A stretch of 23,998 bases of DNA from CAZSSM01 sp964609385 (lineage in GTDB: Bacteria > Planctomycetota > Planctomycetia > Isosphaerales > Isosphaeraceae): positions 1 through 23,998 of the forward strand of contig CAZSSM010000103.1 of NCBI GenBank assembly GCA_964609385.1, read 5' to 3'. The notes under the pieces were generated by a model. That model did not search any database. It was not told where the DNA came from and saw only the letters and a list, made by a program, of their open reading frames with translations. The translations under genes and the position numbers were made by a program. Numbering within the stretch: the first letter of the stretch is position 1; each line of letters begins with the position of its first letter. This document shows, piece by piece, positions 7,983 through 15,716 of the stretch.

Positions 7983-8013
7983 TGGAATCAAAATACGTGC
8001 TGAGTTTGCTCAG
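7983..8013 (-). terminator. Weak intrinsic terminator after the MFS transporter
   Basis: On the minus strand, CTGAG-CAAA-CTCAG (8013-8000) starts within the last codons of the transporter and is followed by GCACGTATTTTGATT. The stem is only 5 bp and the T-run is interrupted, so it is at best a weak terminator. Confidence 0.35.
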
Positions 8014-9488
8014 GTTTTTTTGCCGGCGTTCACCACGGACTCCTGTCGTTCGAGGTCTCTGGGCAGAAAGCGGGCTCCAAAGAGGAATATGAGGGCCGAG
8101 GTGAGGATCGCGGGGATCAAGAAGAGCAGGCCGGCCCCCTGATTCTGCAAAGAACCTGAGGGCGAGGCCGTCGGGGTGAGGCCCAGCCCAGCCATGAACC
8201 GGCCCGGGGCTGACCCCATCCAGGACTCGGTGCCGAACCCGACCGACAGGTTGCCGACGATCCACGACGAGGTCAAATCGCCCAGCACGTGGACCAGGAA
8301 GGTGGTCAAGGCGAAGGCGGCGGCGCGGACCTGAGGCCGGATCACCCCCGCGATCATCGCGTTGCCCGGACCGGTGTTGGCGAACATCAACAGCTCGGCC
8401 AGGAAGATCCCGCTCAGGAGGACCGCCGGGCTCTGGCCAACAATGGCCATGATCGCGAAGGGCACCGCTGCGAGCATCGCGAAGCCCGGGACCAGGGCGA
8501 AGGCGCGCCGATCGGTCCGGGCCAGGCGATCGCAAAGGAACCCTCCGCAGAGCGTTCCAGTGATCGAGGAGACCGTTGTGATCCCCGCGATCACCAGGAA
8601 GATCGTCATTTCTTGACCGAAGACGGTGATCGATTCGATCCCGCGCGTCTCGCGAAGGAACGTCGGATAGAAGAACACGAGTGCGCCGATGGCGAAGGTG
8701 TAGGCAGCCATCGCCAAGACCGCGACCCAGTAGGAGGGCGTTCGGACAATTGACAAGTAATCTTCAGAGGTCAGCTTCGGGGTTGTTTCGGGTGGCGGTG
8801 TCCCTTCGAGTCGGTCGCTGGCCCCGCGCTCTGGCTCGGGCAGGAACAGCGCGATCAGGGCCGCGATCAGGCCCGGCGCCCCGACTACGAAGAAGGCCAT
8901 CCGCCAGCCAGGGATCTCGCCGATCGGCGTCAGGTAAGGGCCGCCTGCGCTAATCATACCGCCCAGCAGGAATCCCAAGGCGCCCCCGATCGGGATCCCC
9001 AGGTAGAACAGCGAGAGGATCCGGCCGCGGACCTCGCGGCGGAACAGGTCGACCAAAATCGTCGGCGCCACGACCGCGTAGGTCGCCTCGCCTATGCCCA
9101 GCATCGCTCGCGCCGCGGCCAGTTGCTCGTAGGTCGTGGCCAGGCCACAGCAGAGCGTTGCCAAGCTCCAGAAGGCCACGCTGATCCCCAACAGCCGGAC
9201 CCGACGCGTCCGGTCGGCCATCCAGCCGATCAGCGGACTGGCGAACGTGAAGCTGGCCAGGTACAGCGTCGGTAGGAACCCGGCGCGGTCGTCGCCGATC
9301 ACGAAGGCCTCTTTGACCTCCGAGAGCACCGCGGCCAGTACCCAGCGGTCGATGAAATCCAGAATCATGATCACCAGCAGGACCCCAAAGGTCCACGAGG
9401 CCAGCGCCGGTCGCGTCTGATAGGTGATCGGTTGCGAGGGGTGGGGCTTGGCAGCCACAGAGGTCTCGGACAGGTCAGTCTGGCTCAT
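8010..9488 (-). CDS. Major facilitator superfamily transporter (spinster-like)
   Basis: A 492-residue inner-membrane secondary transporter with about 12 hydrophobic helices in two halves. The MFS signature loop between helices 2 and 3 is present as GWMADRTRRVRLLG, helix 4 has ARAMLGIGEATYAVVAPTILVDLF, and the central loop (PEPERGASDRLEGTPPPETTPKLTSEDYLSIV) is hydrophilic. The early LVIMILDFIDRWVLAAVLSEVKEAF resembles the spinster-type subfamily, whose known members move sphingolipids, lysophospholipids or organic anions; the substrate here cannot be inferred. The frame extends to 9617, but the ATG at 9488 is chosen because AAGGAG lies 9 bases upstream and the preceding 43 residues are polar and not family-like. 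It is monocistronic and divergent from the leucine-rich-repeat gene. Confidence 0.92.
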   Translation of the reverse strand: MSQTDLSETSVAAKPHPSQPITYQTRPALASWTFGVLLVIMILDFIDRWVLAAVLSEVKEAFVIGDDRAGFLPTLYLASFTFASPLIGWMADRTRRVRLLGISVAFWSLATLCCGLATTYEQLAAARAMLGIGEATYAVVAPTILVDLFRREVRGRILSLFYLGIPIGGALGFLLGGMISAGGPYLTPIGEIPGWRMAFFVVGAPGLIAALIALFLPEPERGASDRLEGTPPPETTPKLTSEDYLSIVRTPSYWVAVLAMAAYTFAIGALVFFYPTFLRETRGIESITVFGQEMTIFLVIAGITTVSSITGTLCGGFLCDRLARTDRRAFALVPGFAMLAAVPFAIMAIVGQSPAVLLSGIFLAELLMFANTGPGNAMIAGVIRPQVRAAAFALTTFLVHVLGDLTSSWIVGNLSVGFGTESWMGSAPGRFMAGLGLTPTASPSGSLQNQGAGLLFLIPAILTSALIFLFGARFLPRDLERQESVVNAGKKT

Positions 9489-9795
9489 CGACGTTGGCTC
9501 CTTCGGGCTTGGTGAGCGATCAGTCTGGCGATCGCTCTTGTGATCCATGGATTCGAAGTTGATCGAAATGACTGGGTCGTGGCGTTGGTTGTGGAGTTCC
9601 ACGGATACCAGAACCAACCCATATCGCCTGAAGGCTCATTCAGTTCAAGGCAATCAACCCGACAATCGATCACCACCGATGCTTCGCGGAGCGTTTCGAC
9701 CATCGATCCGCCCTGGCCCGGTCTCACATCTCCTGCTACAGTCCCGCCGATCGTGTCAGGTTGAGAGTCACAGAGGCCGAGACGGAGCCCACGCG
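9489..9795. other. Divergent intergenic region between MFS and LRR genes
   Basis: No gene supported. It must carry leftward control elements for the transporter and rightward ones for the LRR gene. A TGCTACAGT string near 9731-9739 could be an extended -10 for the LRR gene, but no matching -35 was found. Confidence 0.4.
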
Positions 9796-9849
9796 ATGAC
9801 CCTCCGGACAAACCGAGACGGGACGAGTGTTCGTCTTCGCGCGCGATGA
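9796..9849 (+). other. Detached 5' end of the LRR gene, closed by an in-frame TGA
   Basis: An ATG with GGAG 8 bases upstream opens 17 codons (MTLRTNRDGTSVRLRAR) and ends in TGA at 9847-9849. The same frame continues without further stops as the LRR protein. With TGG in place of TGA, the product would begin with a basic stretch, RLRARWFG, and run straight into the hydrophobic helix (IGLAVVAIVALGL). That is the usual N terminus of membrane-anchored planctomycete LRR proteins, so this looks like the natural gene start interrupted by a nonsense codon. Confidence 0.6.
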
Positions 9850-9861
9850 TTCGGGATCGGG

Positions 9862-10893
9862 TTGGCTGTGGTCGCGATCGTTGCCCTTGGGCTCGAGGTT
9901 GGACGATCTGCGTTCGTTCAAAAGCGGGCGATCGCGAGGATTGAGGCGGTCGGTGGGCGGGTCGCATATGTCAGAGTTGGGCTGTTCGGTGCGGACCGAT
10001 CATACTCCGCAGGGACGAAGTGGACCTCCGATCCATGTCAACGACCATTGTGGTGGGGGCGGCACCTCTTCGAGTCGGCGGTTTCGGTCCGGATCGTCGG
10101 GCCAAGCCTCCAATTAGATGTTGGGACCTTGCGAGCGATCGGCCGGTTGGGATCGCTCCGAGACCTGACGATCGTCGTCGAGTCGCTTCCGGCCGACAGT
10201 TTCGAGGCGATCGGTCGGCTCGGCTCTTTACGTTCGCTAACGCTGATCGGCGGTATTTACGGTGACGTCTACGTTGCACCGCTAGCTCGCTTGACCGAGC
10301 TGAGGCGACTCGACATCGGCGGGTTCACGTTCGCCGATCGAAATTATCAATCCTTTGAGAACTTACGTCATTTAGAAACTCTCTGGATTCGGGACAACCG
10401 TGTCTCTCAAGGGGCTGGTCTGTCGCACTTGATCGAGTTGGAACGGCTACGGTGCCTCGTTTTCGATGGGTTCGCCCGGATTGAGACTCTGGCTCCCCTG
10501 CTCGACTTGCCCGGCTTGGAGACGTTGGTGGTCCAGGCCTCGCCGTTGAGCGACGGCCTGCGTGGGCTCAACGGAATGTCTTCGTTGCGTCGCCTCGACC
10601 TGGCGCTCTGCTCAATCGACGACGAAGATCTGGCCGACTTGCGGGGGCTGGATCGGCTCACCGATCTCACTCTCGATCAGACCGCGATCACTGGTGCGGG
10701 CCTGAGACACTTAACTGGCCTGACTGTGCTGGAGCGGCTCGACCTCAGCCGGACTCGGGTCGACGACGATGGCTTGATGTGCTTGATCGACCTGACCCAC
10801 CTCCGCCGTATCGAACTATATCAAACTGACGTCACCGACGCAGGGGCCCTTCGCTTCCGTGAGGAATGCCCCGATGTGACTCTCTTGCGTTGA
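9862..10893 (+). CDS. Leucine-rich-repeat protein, membrane-anchored (5' end interrupted)
   Basis: As written, 343 codons starting at TTG (GTG at 9868 also possible). A short hydrophobic helix (LAVVAIVALGLEVG) is followed by a linker (RAIARIEAVGGRVAYVRVG) and then about nine leucine-rich repeats of the ~24-residue type, e.g. LRDLTIVVESLPADSFEAIGRLGS, LRSLTLIGG..., LRRLDLALCSIDDEDLADLRGLDR, LTDLTLDQTAITGAGLRHLTGLTV, LERLDLSRTRVDDDGLMCLIDLTH, ending in the capping DVTDAGALRFREECPDVTLLR. The [ST]xTxxGLxxL pattern is the GALA-like/planctomycete type. Partner unknown; LRR arrays bind other proteins. The TTG start has no good ribosome site, whereas the ATG at 9796 does but meets a TGA at 9847. The cell may therefore make a shorter or reduced-level product, or the gene may be newly inactivated. 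No operon partner. Confidence 0.78.
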   Translation: MAVVAIVALGLEVGRSAFVQKRAIARIEAVGGRVAYVRVGLFGADRSYSAGTKWTSDPCQRPLWWGRHLFESAVSVRIVGPSLQLDVGTLRAIGRLGSLRDLTIVVESLPADSFEAIGRLGSLRSLTLIGGIYGDVYVAPLARLTELRRLDIGGFTFADRNYQSFENLRHLETLWIRDNRVSQGAGLSHLIELERLRCLVFDGFARIETLAPLLDLPGLETLVVQASPLSDGLRGLNGMSSLRRLDLALCSIDDEDLADLRGLDRLTDLTLDQTAITGAGLRHLTGLTVLERLDLSRTRVDDDGLMCLIDLTHLRRIELYQTDVTDAGALRFREECPDVTLLR

Positions 10894-10972
10894 TGATTTT
10901 GCATAGCGTGATAAAAGTTATGCTAGTCATAGAGTTGGTGAGATCGACAATCTGCCGAGCAAGTTCAGCTTG

Positions 10973-11971
10973 CTAGCCTTCGTCGTCGGGGTTGTTGAGC
11001 GGATCGTCGGAGTCGAAAACCAGGCCGGTATCGTGCGAGGGTCGCGGGGGATTAGGGGCCTCGACACGGATGTGGAGCCGGAGCGCGGAGACGAGCCGTT
11101 CGAAGCTCTCGGGCGTGACGGTCTCGGGGGCGCGGACCTGGATGACTTTGCCGTCGTCGGCGCCCCAGAGGTGGAGGTCGAAGCGGACCGGAGCGGGACG
11201 TCCGGCCGAAGCTTTCGGACCAGGATCAGGTCGTCGATGCGGTCGAGGGGCTCGTGACGTAGGACGCTCACGATGAGGGGCAACTGGCTCGTCGGGCTCG
11301 TCGAGGTTGTCGACGTGATCGTCATCGAGGTCGGGTTCCAGCGCGTCGCGGCTGGCTGACGAGGCGACCTCGGTGAGTCGAGGCCCAGCGTGGGCATCGA
11401 GGGCCACCGTGGCGTGGGTGCTCGGATCGGCTTGACCGGTTCGGTCGGCCAGAAGCACGCCATCGGCGGTCAAGGCGCCGGCGAATCGGAGCGATTCCAG
11501 AAAGTTCTCGGCGGCCAGGAGTTTGGCATTGGAGGTGATGTCGAAGTCGCGGTAAAGCAGGTTGGCCAACAGGGCCGGCTCGGGCAACCGCTTGCCTTCG
11601 AAGCGGTCGATCAACGTGCTGTACAGTCCCGACTTGCGTAATGCCTTGCGATGCAGGGCAGGCACCTCTCGTGGGTCGACCGGGTGAAGAATTGCGCGAG
11701 CCAAGGGCGTCAAGTGATATTCCTTGTTGCCCTGAATGGTCAGCAGCCCGAACTGGCCGGCAGCACTGAGCCGACCGCTGAACGTGTTGGTCTTGATGTT
11801 GGAGTAGCCTAAGGCCGCAGCAATGTCGTCCTTGGCCAAGCCGTCAAGGCCCTTCTGGTCCATGGTCTGCACCAACTCGATGCTGACCTGGAGCGGGACG
11901 CGCGGGTACTGCTTGCTCCGCCCACGCTTGATGCGCGAGCCGGCTGGCACGGAGGCTTCGGGTTCGGACAT
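10973..11971 (-). CDS. Winged-helix-like DNA-binding protein with C-terminal conserved domain, function unknown
   Basis: About 332 residues. A basic N terminus (SRIKRGRSKQYPRVPLQVSIELVQ, 12-34) leads into a winged-helix-like segment: AKDDIAAALGYSNIKTNTFSGRLSAAGQFGLLTIQGNKEYHLTPLARAIL (46-95), i.e. helix, recognition helix, then a hairpin wing. After a helical segment (to ~165) comes a long Asp/Pro/Arg-rich linker (~190-250), then a short conserved-looking module, PVRFDLHLWGADDGKVIQVRAPETVTPESFERLVSALRLHIRVE, resembling a two-strand plus helix capping unit. The tail is acidic. It may be a transcriptional regulator or chromosome-associated factor; no exact family is recognised. The frame is open back to a GTG at 12019, but the ATG at 11971 is preferred although no strong ribosome site is visible. 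It follows the NYN gene on the same strand after 244 bases. Confidence 0.72.
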   Translation of the reverse strand: MSEPEASVPAGSRIKRGRSKQYPRVPLQVSIELVQTMDQKGLDGLAKDDIAAALGYSNIKTNTFSGRLSAAGQFGLLTIQGNKEYHLTPLARAILHPVDPREVPALHRKALRKSGLYSTLIDRFEGKRLPEPALLANLLYRDFDITSNAKLLAAENFLESLRFAGALTADGVLLADRTGQADPSTHATVALDAHAGPRLTEVASSASRDALEPDLDDDHVDNLDEPDEPVAPHRERPTSRAPRPHRRPDPGPKASAGRPAPVRFDLHLWGADDGKVIQVRAPETVTPESFERLVSALRLHIRVEAPNPPRPSHDTGLVFDSDDPLNNPDDEG

Positions 11972-12215
11972 CGCCGGGCACGCTCGCGGCAGCAAGGGAA
12001 TACTCGAGCCGACCGCCACGCCAGTCGGCGCAGGGACGGAGTGTCAGGCCTTTCTCGAGGAGATTGTTACAGACAAGGAGAAGCCCAGTGTACACGATGG
12101 GAGACGGGGTGTCCGGGCATCCCTTTATCTTGACTTTGGACCACAGAGAGTTCTCGGAGATTTGATCTAACCATCAGGCAATCCCCAGAAATTCCGCTGT
12201 CAGCGAGGGCATTCT

Positions 12216-12970
12216 TCACCACGAATCCGGCTTCGTAATCGTGCCGTGTAGGTCGGTGAGTAGCTTGGGAAATTGATGAGCCATCAAGAGCGAAGGGTCG
12301 ACACGGAGCGGTCGAAATCCCCCACGATCCTGCCCGATGGCCCTCAGCAACGCACGGCTTGGACCTCCCTCGGTGGGGAACAGAACCAAAGTCTTTCGGT
12401 AGAACTCTTGGCGCAAGATCCGGACGGGCTCGACCAGGTCCGAGTCATTGGAGACGAGCACAGCAGCCTCACACTCGTTCTGCAACGCATCGCGCAAGAG
12501 GTATGTCGCGAGATTGACGTCGGACCCTTTTTCCTCGTCTTTACGCACTCGAACGAGCATTCGTCCCGTGCTGGATAAGTCCTCGAGTGGAGTTGAGATC
12601 TTGAGACCTTGGTCCTCCTCCCCAGCTTCTCCGAACGCCCCAGCGATCCCATCCGGCAATTTGATTTCGACACGATTGCCGATCGGTGGAGGATCCAGTT
12701 GCATCCAGACCCGTCTCGATTGGAACTGCCTCTCATGGATGATCAAGTTAGGGAGGGTGCTGAGTGCACGGAGATAGGTGTTCTGTCGGACCGCTTGGTT
12801 TAGGTCCGGCTCTCGAGCACGGATCCGGGCTGTGAAGTACCGGATCGTCACGATCTCATCTTCAGGGAATGAGGCTTCAAGGAAAGCCCGTAGATTTAGC
12901 CACTTGTAGAGAGTGTTTTTCAAGCACCGATAGTAAAATTGAATCCATCGATGTACGCATTGAGCTTCAT
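12216..12970 (-). CDS. NYN-domain protein (PIN-like RNase fold), frameshifted near its 5' end
   Basis: A NYN/LabA-type protein of the PIN-like nuclease fold, expected to cut RNA with metal-bound acidic residues. From ATG 12970 the frame gives MKLNAYIDGFNF, the canonical first strand with catalytic Asp (YIDGFN). It then goes out of frame at a TTTT run (12938-12935) and would stop after 16 codons. The rest of the family sequence, YYRCLKNTLYKWLNLRAFLEASFPEDEIVTIRYFTARI, continues one frame over, uninterrupted to 12216. Later motifs are intact: RVRKDEEKGSDVNLATYLLRDAL and AAVLVSNDSDLVEPVRIL, supplying the other acidic positions. The alternative unshifted reading, from a GTG at 12977 (MVYEAQCVHRWIQFYY), lacks the first catalytic motif. 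Thus there is a one-base deletion, programmed slippage, or a base-calling error. A structured RNA and terminator lie immediately upstream. Confidence 0.82.
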
Positions 12971-12982
12971 AAACCAAGTACC

Positions 12983-13019
12983 AAAAGCAAAGGCCGCCCC
13001 GATCGAAATCGAGACGGCC
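12983..13019 (-). terminator. Strong rho-independent terminator with UUCG tetraloop
   Basis: Read on the minus strand, GGCCGUCUCGAU (13019-13008), loop UUCG, and AUCGGGGCGGCC (13003-12992) form an uninterrupted 12-bp stem, two of the pairs being U-G. It is followed directly by UUUGCUUUU (12991-12983). The two wobble pairs become C-A mismatches on the plus strand, and no T-run follows there, so the element works leftward. It ends 12 bases before the NYN start codon, so a transcript entering from the right would have to read through it to express that gene. Confidence 0.8.
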
Positions 13020-13021
13020 CT

Positions 13022-13109
13022 GCGTCCTAATCGCCGAAGCAACTAGGGGGAGTGATTCACTACAGACTGTAGCATTTCACTGGCAGTTTTCCACTCTTTT
13101 CTCGGACGC
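13022..13109 (-). ncRNA. Candidate structured RNA (leader or small RNA) upstream of the NYN gene
   Basis: The minus strand shows two stacked hairpins before the terminator. Hairpin 1 (13081-13051): AGUGA, an AA/AA internal loop, UGCUACA, loop GUC, UGUAGUG, AA, UCACU, giving 5+7 bp with two wobble pairs. Hairpin 2 (13047-13026): CCUAGUUGC, loop UUCG, GCGAUUAGG, giving 9 bp with two wobble pairs. GCGUCC (13109-13104) can also pair with GGACGC (13027-13022), which competes with the outer pairs of hairpin 2. All wobble pairs exist only in the minus-strand RNA, so direction is clear. No known class was recognised. A 15-codon frame (ATG 13124, stop at 13077) overlaps the start and could be a leader peptide, without a clear ribosome site. 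The 5' end and promoter are not identified. Confidence 0.6.
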
Positions 13110-13344
13110 CATCCTGGTTTTCATCAGCACACTGCGAAGAATGGGGCTTGATTTCCTGAGACCGTGTCGCAGGGGGTAGTGTTCTTGAATTGGGATCGCG
13201 GATGGATCCGCTTTTGACTGGCGTGGTTTGTGGTGGGACGGCGATCGTTAGACTCTTTGCGGGCCGTGGCGTTCATGAGAGGATCCAGACGGCTCACGGA
13301 GGGTGTGTCGGGATCCAAGTCGTGGTGTTTGGGAGAGGACGGGC
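13110..13344. other. Intergenic region between the RNA element and manA
   Basis: No gene supported. It should contain the leftward promoter for the structured RNA and the rightward one for manA. A TTGACT (near 13216) and a TAGACT (near 13250) are seen on the plus strand, but not at workable spacing from each other, so no promoter is called. Confidence 0.4.
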
Positions 13345-14379
13345 ATGGCGGGCACCGCGTGGACGGCATCGGGCAGGCCGACGAGGTTGCATCCGTTGCG
13401 GTTCGAGCCGATCTACAAACACCTGATCTGGGGCGGGCGCCGGTTCGCTTCGATCTTGGGTCGTCCCTTGGGTCCGGAGCCCGACTATGCCGAGTCCTGG
13501 GAGGTCGCCGATCACGGCGACGATGTCAGTCGAGTCGCCGAAGGTCCGCTGACCGGTCGGAGCCTGAGCGAACTGCTTGGGGAATGGCCTGAGGAGTTGC
13601 TGGGGCGTGCAGGTGGGTCGGGGACCTCAGGCGTGTCGCGCCCGCAGTTCCCGCTATTGGTGAAGTTCTTGGACGCACACCGGGTGCTCTCGGTGCAGGT
13701 GCATCCCGACGACGAGCAGGCGCGTCGGTTGGTCGGGGACAACGGCAAGACCGAGGCGTGGGTGATCCTGCATGCCGAGCCGGGCAGCGTGATCTACGCG
13801 GGCCTTCGGCCGGGCGTGGCCCGCGAGGCGCTGGCCCGCGGGATGGCCGAATCGCGGGTTGAGCCACTGCTGCATCGGTTCGAGCCGAGGGCCGGCGACT
13901 GTGTCTTGATCCCGGCCGGGACGGTCCATGCGATTGGCCCGGGCATCGTGCTCAGCGAGATCCAGCAGATGTCCGACGCGACATTCCGGATCGACGACTG
14001 GGGGCGATTGGGCGCTGACGGTCGTCCTCGACGGTTGCATCAGGCCGAATCGCTGGAGGTGATCGACTTTCAGCGCGGGCCGGTCGACCCGGTTCCCCCG
14101 ACGGTCGAACCGCATGGGGCGGGTGTTCGGGAACGGCTGATCTGTTGCCCCTACTTCCGGATCGATCGGCACCGAATCCATGGTCCGATCGTGTTGGGAC
14201 GCCCCGACCGGTTCACCATCCTGATCGTTCTTGAAGGTGCGGCACGGTTCGAGTCGGAGGCCGGCGGGTTTCGCCTGGAGCGTGGGCAAAGCTGGCTGCT
14301 GCCGGCTGAGTTGGGGTCGATTTCCCTCGCACCTGAATCGGGCGGAACGACCACTCTTTTGGAGTGTTGGATACCCTGA
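13345..14379 (+). CDS. manA: Mannose-6-phosphate isomerase, class I
   Basis: A 344-residue zinc-dependent isomerase interconverting mannose 6-phosphate and fructose 6-phosphate, the entry to GDP-mannose and glycan synthesis. It opens with LHPLRFEPIYKHLIWGGRRF (15-34), typical of the short bacterial type. Zinc ligands are visible: Gln118 and His120 in SVQVHPDDEQA, Glu137 in GKTEAWVIL, and His195 in IPAGTVHAIGPGIVLSEIQQMSDATFRIDDW. Substrate-contacting FPLLVKFLDA (102-111) precedes them. The C-terminal cupin half (ILIVLEGAARFESEAGGFRLERGQSWLLPAE) is intact. The ATG at 13345 has GAGAGG 6 bases upstream; the 14 in-frame codons before it are not family-like. It is convergent with the glycosyltransferase-GtrA gene, which may use mannose-derived donors, but the two are not co-transcribed. 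Confidence 0.94.
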   Translation: MAGTAWTASGRPTRLHPLRFEPIYKHLIWGGRRFASILGRPLGPEPDYAESWEVADHGDDVSRVAEGPLTGRSLSELLGEWPEELLGRAGGSGTSGVSRPQFPLLVKFLDAHRVLSVQVHPDDEQARRLVGDNGKTEAWVILHAEPGSVIYAGLRPGVAREALARGMAESRVEPLLHRFEPRAGDCVLIPAGTVHAIGPGIVLSEIQQMSDATFRIDDWGRLGADGRPRRLHQAESLEVIDFQRGPVDPVPPTVEPHGAGVRERLICCPYFRIDRHRIHGPIVLGRPDRFTILIVLEGAARFESEAGGFRLERGQSWLLPAELGSISLAPESGGTTTLLECWIP

Positions 14380-14441
14380 GCCGAGTCGTTATGCAGTGTT
14401 GGTCGTGCCGACGTGAGTGGATCGGGCCGTCCGGGCGCCGC

Positions 14442-15716
14442 TCATCCCATCCGACGCTTGAAGTCGAGGAACTCGCGGGTCAGGTTGTTGCAGACCGATC
14501 CAGCGGCAATCCCGGCCAGGGCTGCAACTTGGACGGGCCACGTCTCGAGGGTGAGGATCAGGACGCCGGCGACTGTCGCGTTGATCAGACCGCCCAGGGC
14601 TGAGGTGGTCGCGAAGCCGGCCAAGCGTTGCCAGAATCCCGTCGGCTGACTCGACTCGAAGTCGGTGGTGGTCCCACTTCTTGGTCCGTCGGCCGGCTTG
14701 GACGAGAATGTGGCGGATGGCTCGGGCGGGGCTTCCAGCCAGGTGTTGGCCACGGCGTTGCCCAGCAGGCTGATCACGATTGACGCGGCCAATGCGGGCA
14801 ACGCGGAGACGCCGAGGAAGACCAAGAGCGTTAGGACCGACAGGTTGACTAGGACACCGAAGGTCCCGACCACGACGAATCGGGCGCGGGGGCTGGTGTA
14901 GCGGAGCTGGTAGAGGTAGAGCCGCTGGAGGTGTCGGAGGTACTTCAGTTGCTCGGCGAAGGTCAGCTTGCTCTGACCATGCTGGCGATCGGCGAAGTGG
15001 ATCGGTACCTCGCCGACGTTCTCCAGGCCGCACTTGACGATGATCTCCAGGCCGATCTTGTAGCCGATCGGGTTGAGGTAGCGGGCGCGGGCCAATTCGG
15101 CCTTGCGGAAGGCGAAGAAGCCAGACATCGGGTCGCGCGCATCGGTCAGGGGTCGGGCCAACCAGGTGGCGATCCGGCTGTTGAGCCATCGGAAGAAGCC
15201 CCACTTGTCGTCGGTCGAGCCGCCGGGCACATAGCGCGAGCCGAGGGCGAACTGCTGACCGCTGTCCAGGGCTAGGATCAGGTCGGGGATCTTCTCGGGT
15301 GGATGGCTGAGGTCAGCGTCCATGACCACCACGACCGGATAGCGGGCCCGCTGGAGGCCCTCGACGACGGCCGGGCTCAATCCGCGTGGCCCGGTCCGAA
15401 CGACGATGGTGGCCCAGTCATGCGCGGCCTGATGGACCACCTCAACGCTTCCGTCGCGGCTCTGGTCGTCCATGATCAGCACTTCCAAGTCGACCCCGAG
15501 CGTCTCGCGGAGCTGGGCGATGCGCTCCAGCAGGCCGGGCAGGTTGGCCGCTTCGTGGTAGGTCGGCACCACGATCGAGAACGGGGTGAGCACCTGAATC
15601 TCAGCCAGGCGCGGCCGGGGTTCCGAGACGCCCTCGGGGATGGGCTCCGCCCTGGTTTCGGCTCGATCCATCGGTGGTTTGGACTCGGGGCTTCGTGGAA
15701 CAAGAGAAAATCGCAT
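14442..15716 (-). CDS. Polyprenol-phosphate sugar synthase (DPM1-like GT2) fused to a GtrA membrane domain
   Basis: About 424 residues. Residues 44-270 form a DPM1/ArnC-like family 2 glycosyltransferase: FSIVVPTYHEAANLPGLLERI, VLIMDDQSRDGS, RTGPRGLSPAVVEGLQRA, VVVMDADLSHPPEKIPDL (DAD, Asp133/Asp135), GSRYVPGGSTDDKWGFFRWLNSRIATWLARPL, DPMSGFFAFRK, and EVPIHFADRQHGQSKL. It should transfer a hexose, often mannose or glucose, from a nucleotide sugar to polyprenol phosphate at the inner membrane face. Residues ~275-424 are a four-helix GtrA domain (RFVVVGTFGVLVNLSVLTLLVFLG to GIAAGSVCNNLTREFLDFKRR), thought to help move the lipid-linked sugar across the membrane. A ~35-residue polar insert (EAPPEPSATF... 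to SQPTG, ~328-360) separates the helix pairs. Start uncertain: ATG 15716, ATG 15671 and GTG 15797 are in frame, none with a good ribosome site. Confidence 0.92.
   Translation of the reverse strand: MRFSLVPRSPESKPPMDRAETRAEPIPEGVSEPRPRLAEIQVLTPFSIVVPTYHEAANLPGLLERIAQLRETLGVDLEVLIMDDQSRDGSVEVVHQAAHDWATIVVRTGPRGLSPAVVEGLQRARYPVVVVMDADLSHPPEKIPDLILALDSGQQFALGSRYVPGGSTDDKWGFFRWLNSRIATWLARPLTDARDPMSGFFAFRKAELARARYLNPIGYKIGLEIIVKCGLENVGEVPIHFADRQHGQSKLTFAEQLKYLRHLQRLYLYQLRYTSPRARFVVVGTFGVLVNLSVLTLLVFLGVSALPALAASIVISLLGNAVANTWLEAPPEPSATFSSKPADGPRSGTTTDFESSQPTGFWQRLAGFATTSALGGLINATVAGVLILTLETWPVQVAALAGIAAGSVCNNLTREFLDFKRRMG

Noticed and set aside
10927..11463. Alternative minus-strand frame of 178 codons inside the winged-helix gene
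   Set aside because: Composed of Ser/Thr/Pro/Arg without domain-like pattern; the overlapping longer frame has clear helices and a winged-helix-like segment.
13001..13109. Possible cyclic-di-GMP or other known riboswitch
   Set aside because: A GGACGCA string recalls the c-di-GMP-I class, but the surrounding conserved bases and the three-way junction of that class are not present.
13124..13369. Minus-strand frame of 81 codons upstream of the structured RNA
   Set aside because: Pro/Ser/Arg/Asn-rich, no ribosome site and no family-like pattern; it also overlaps the manA start region.
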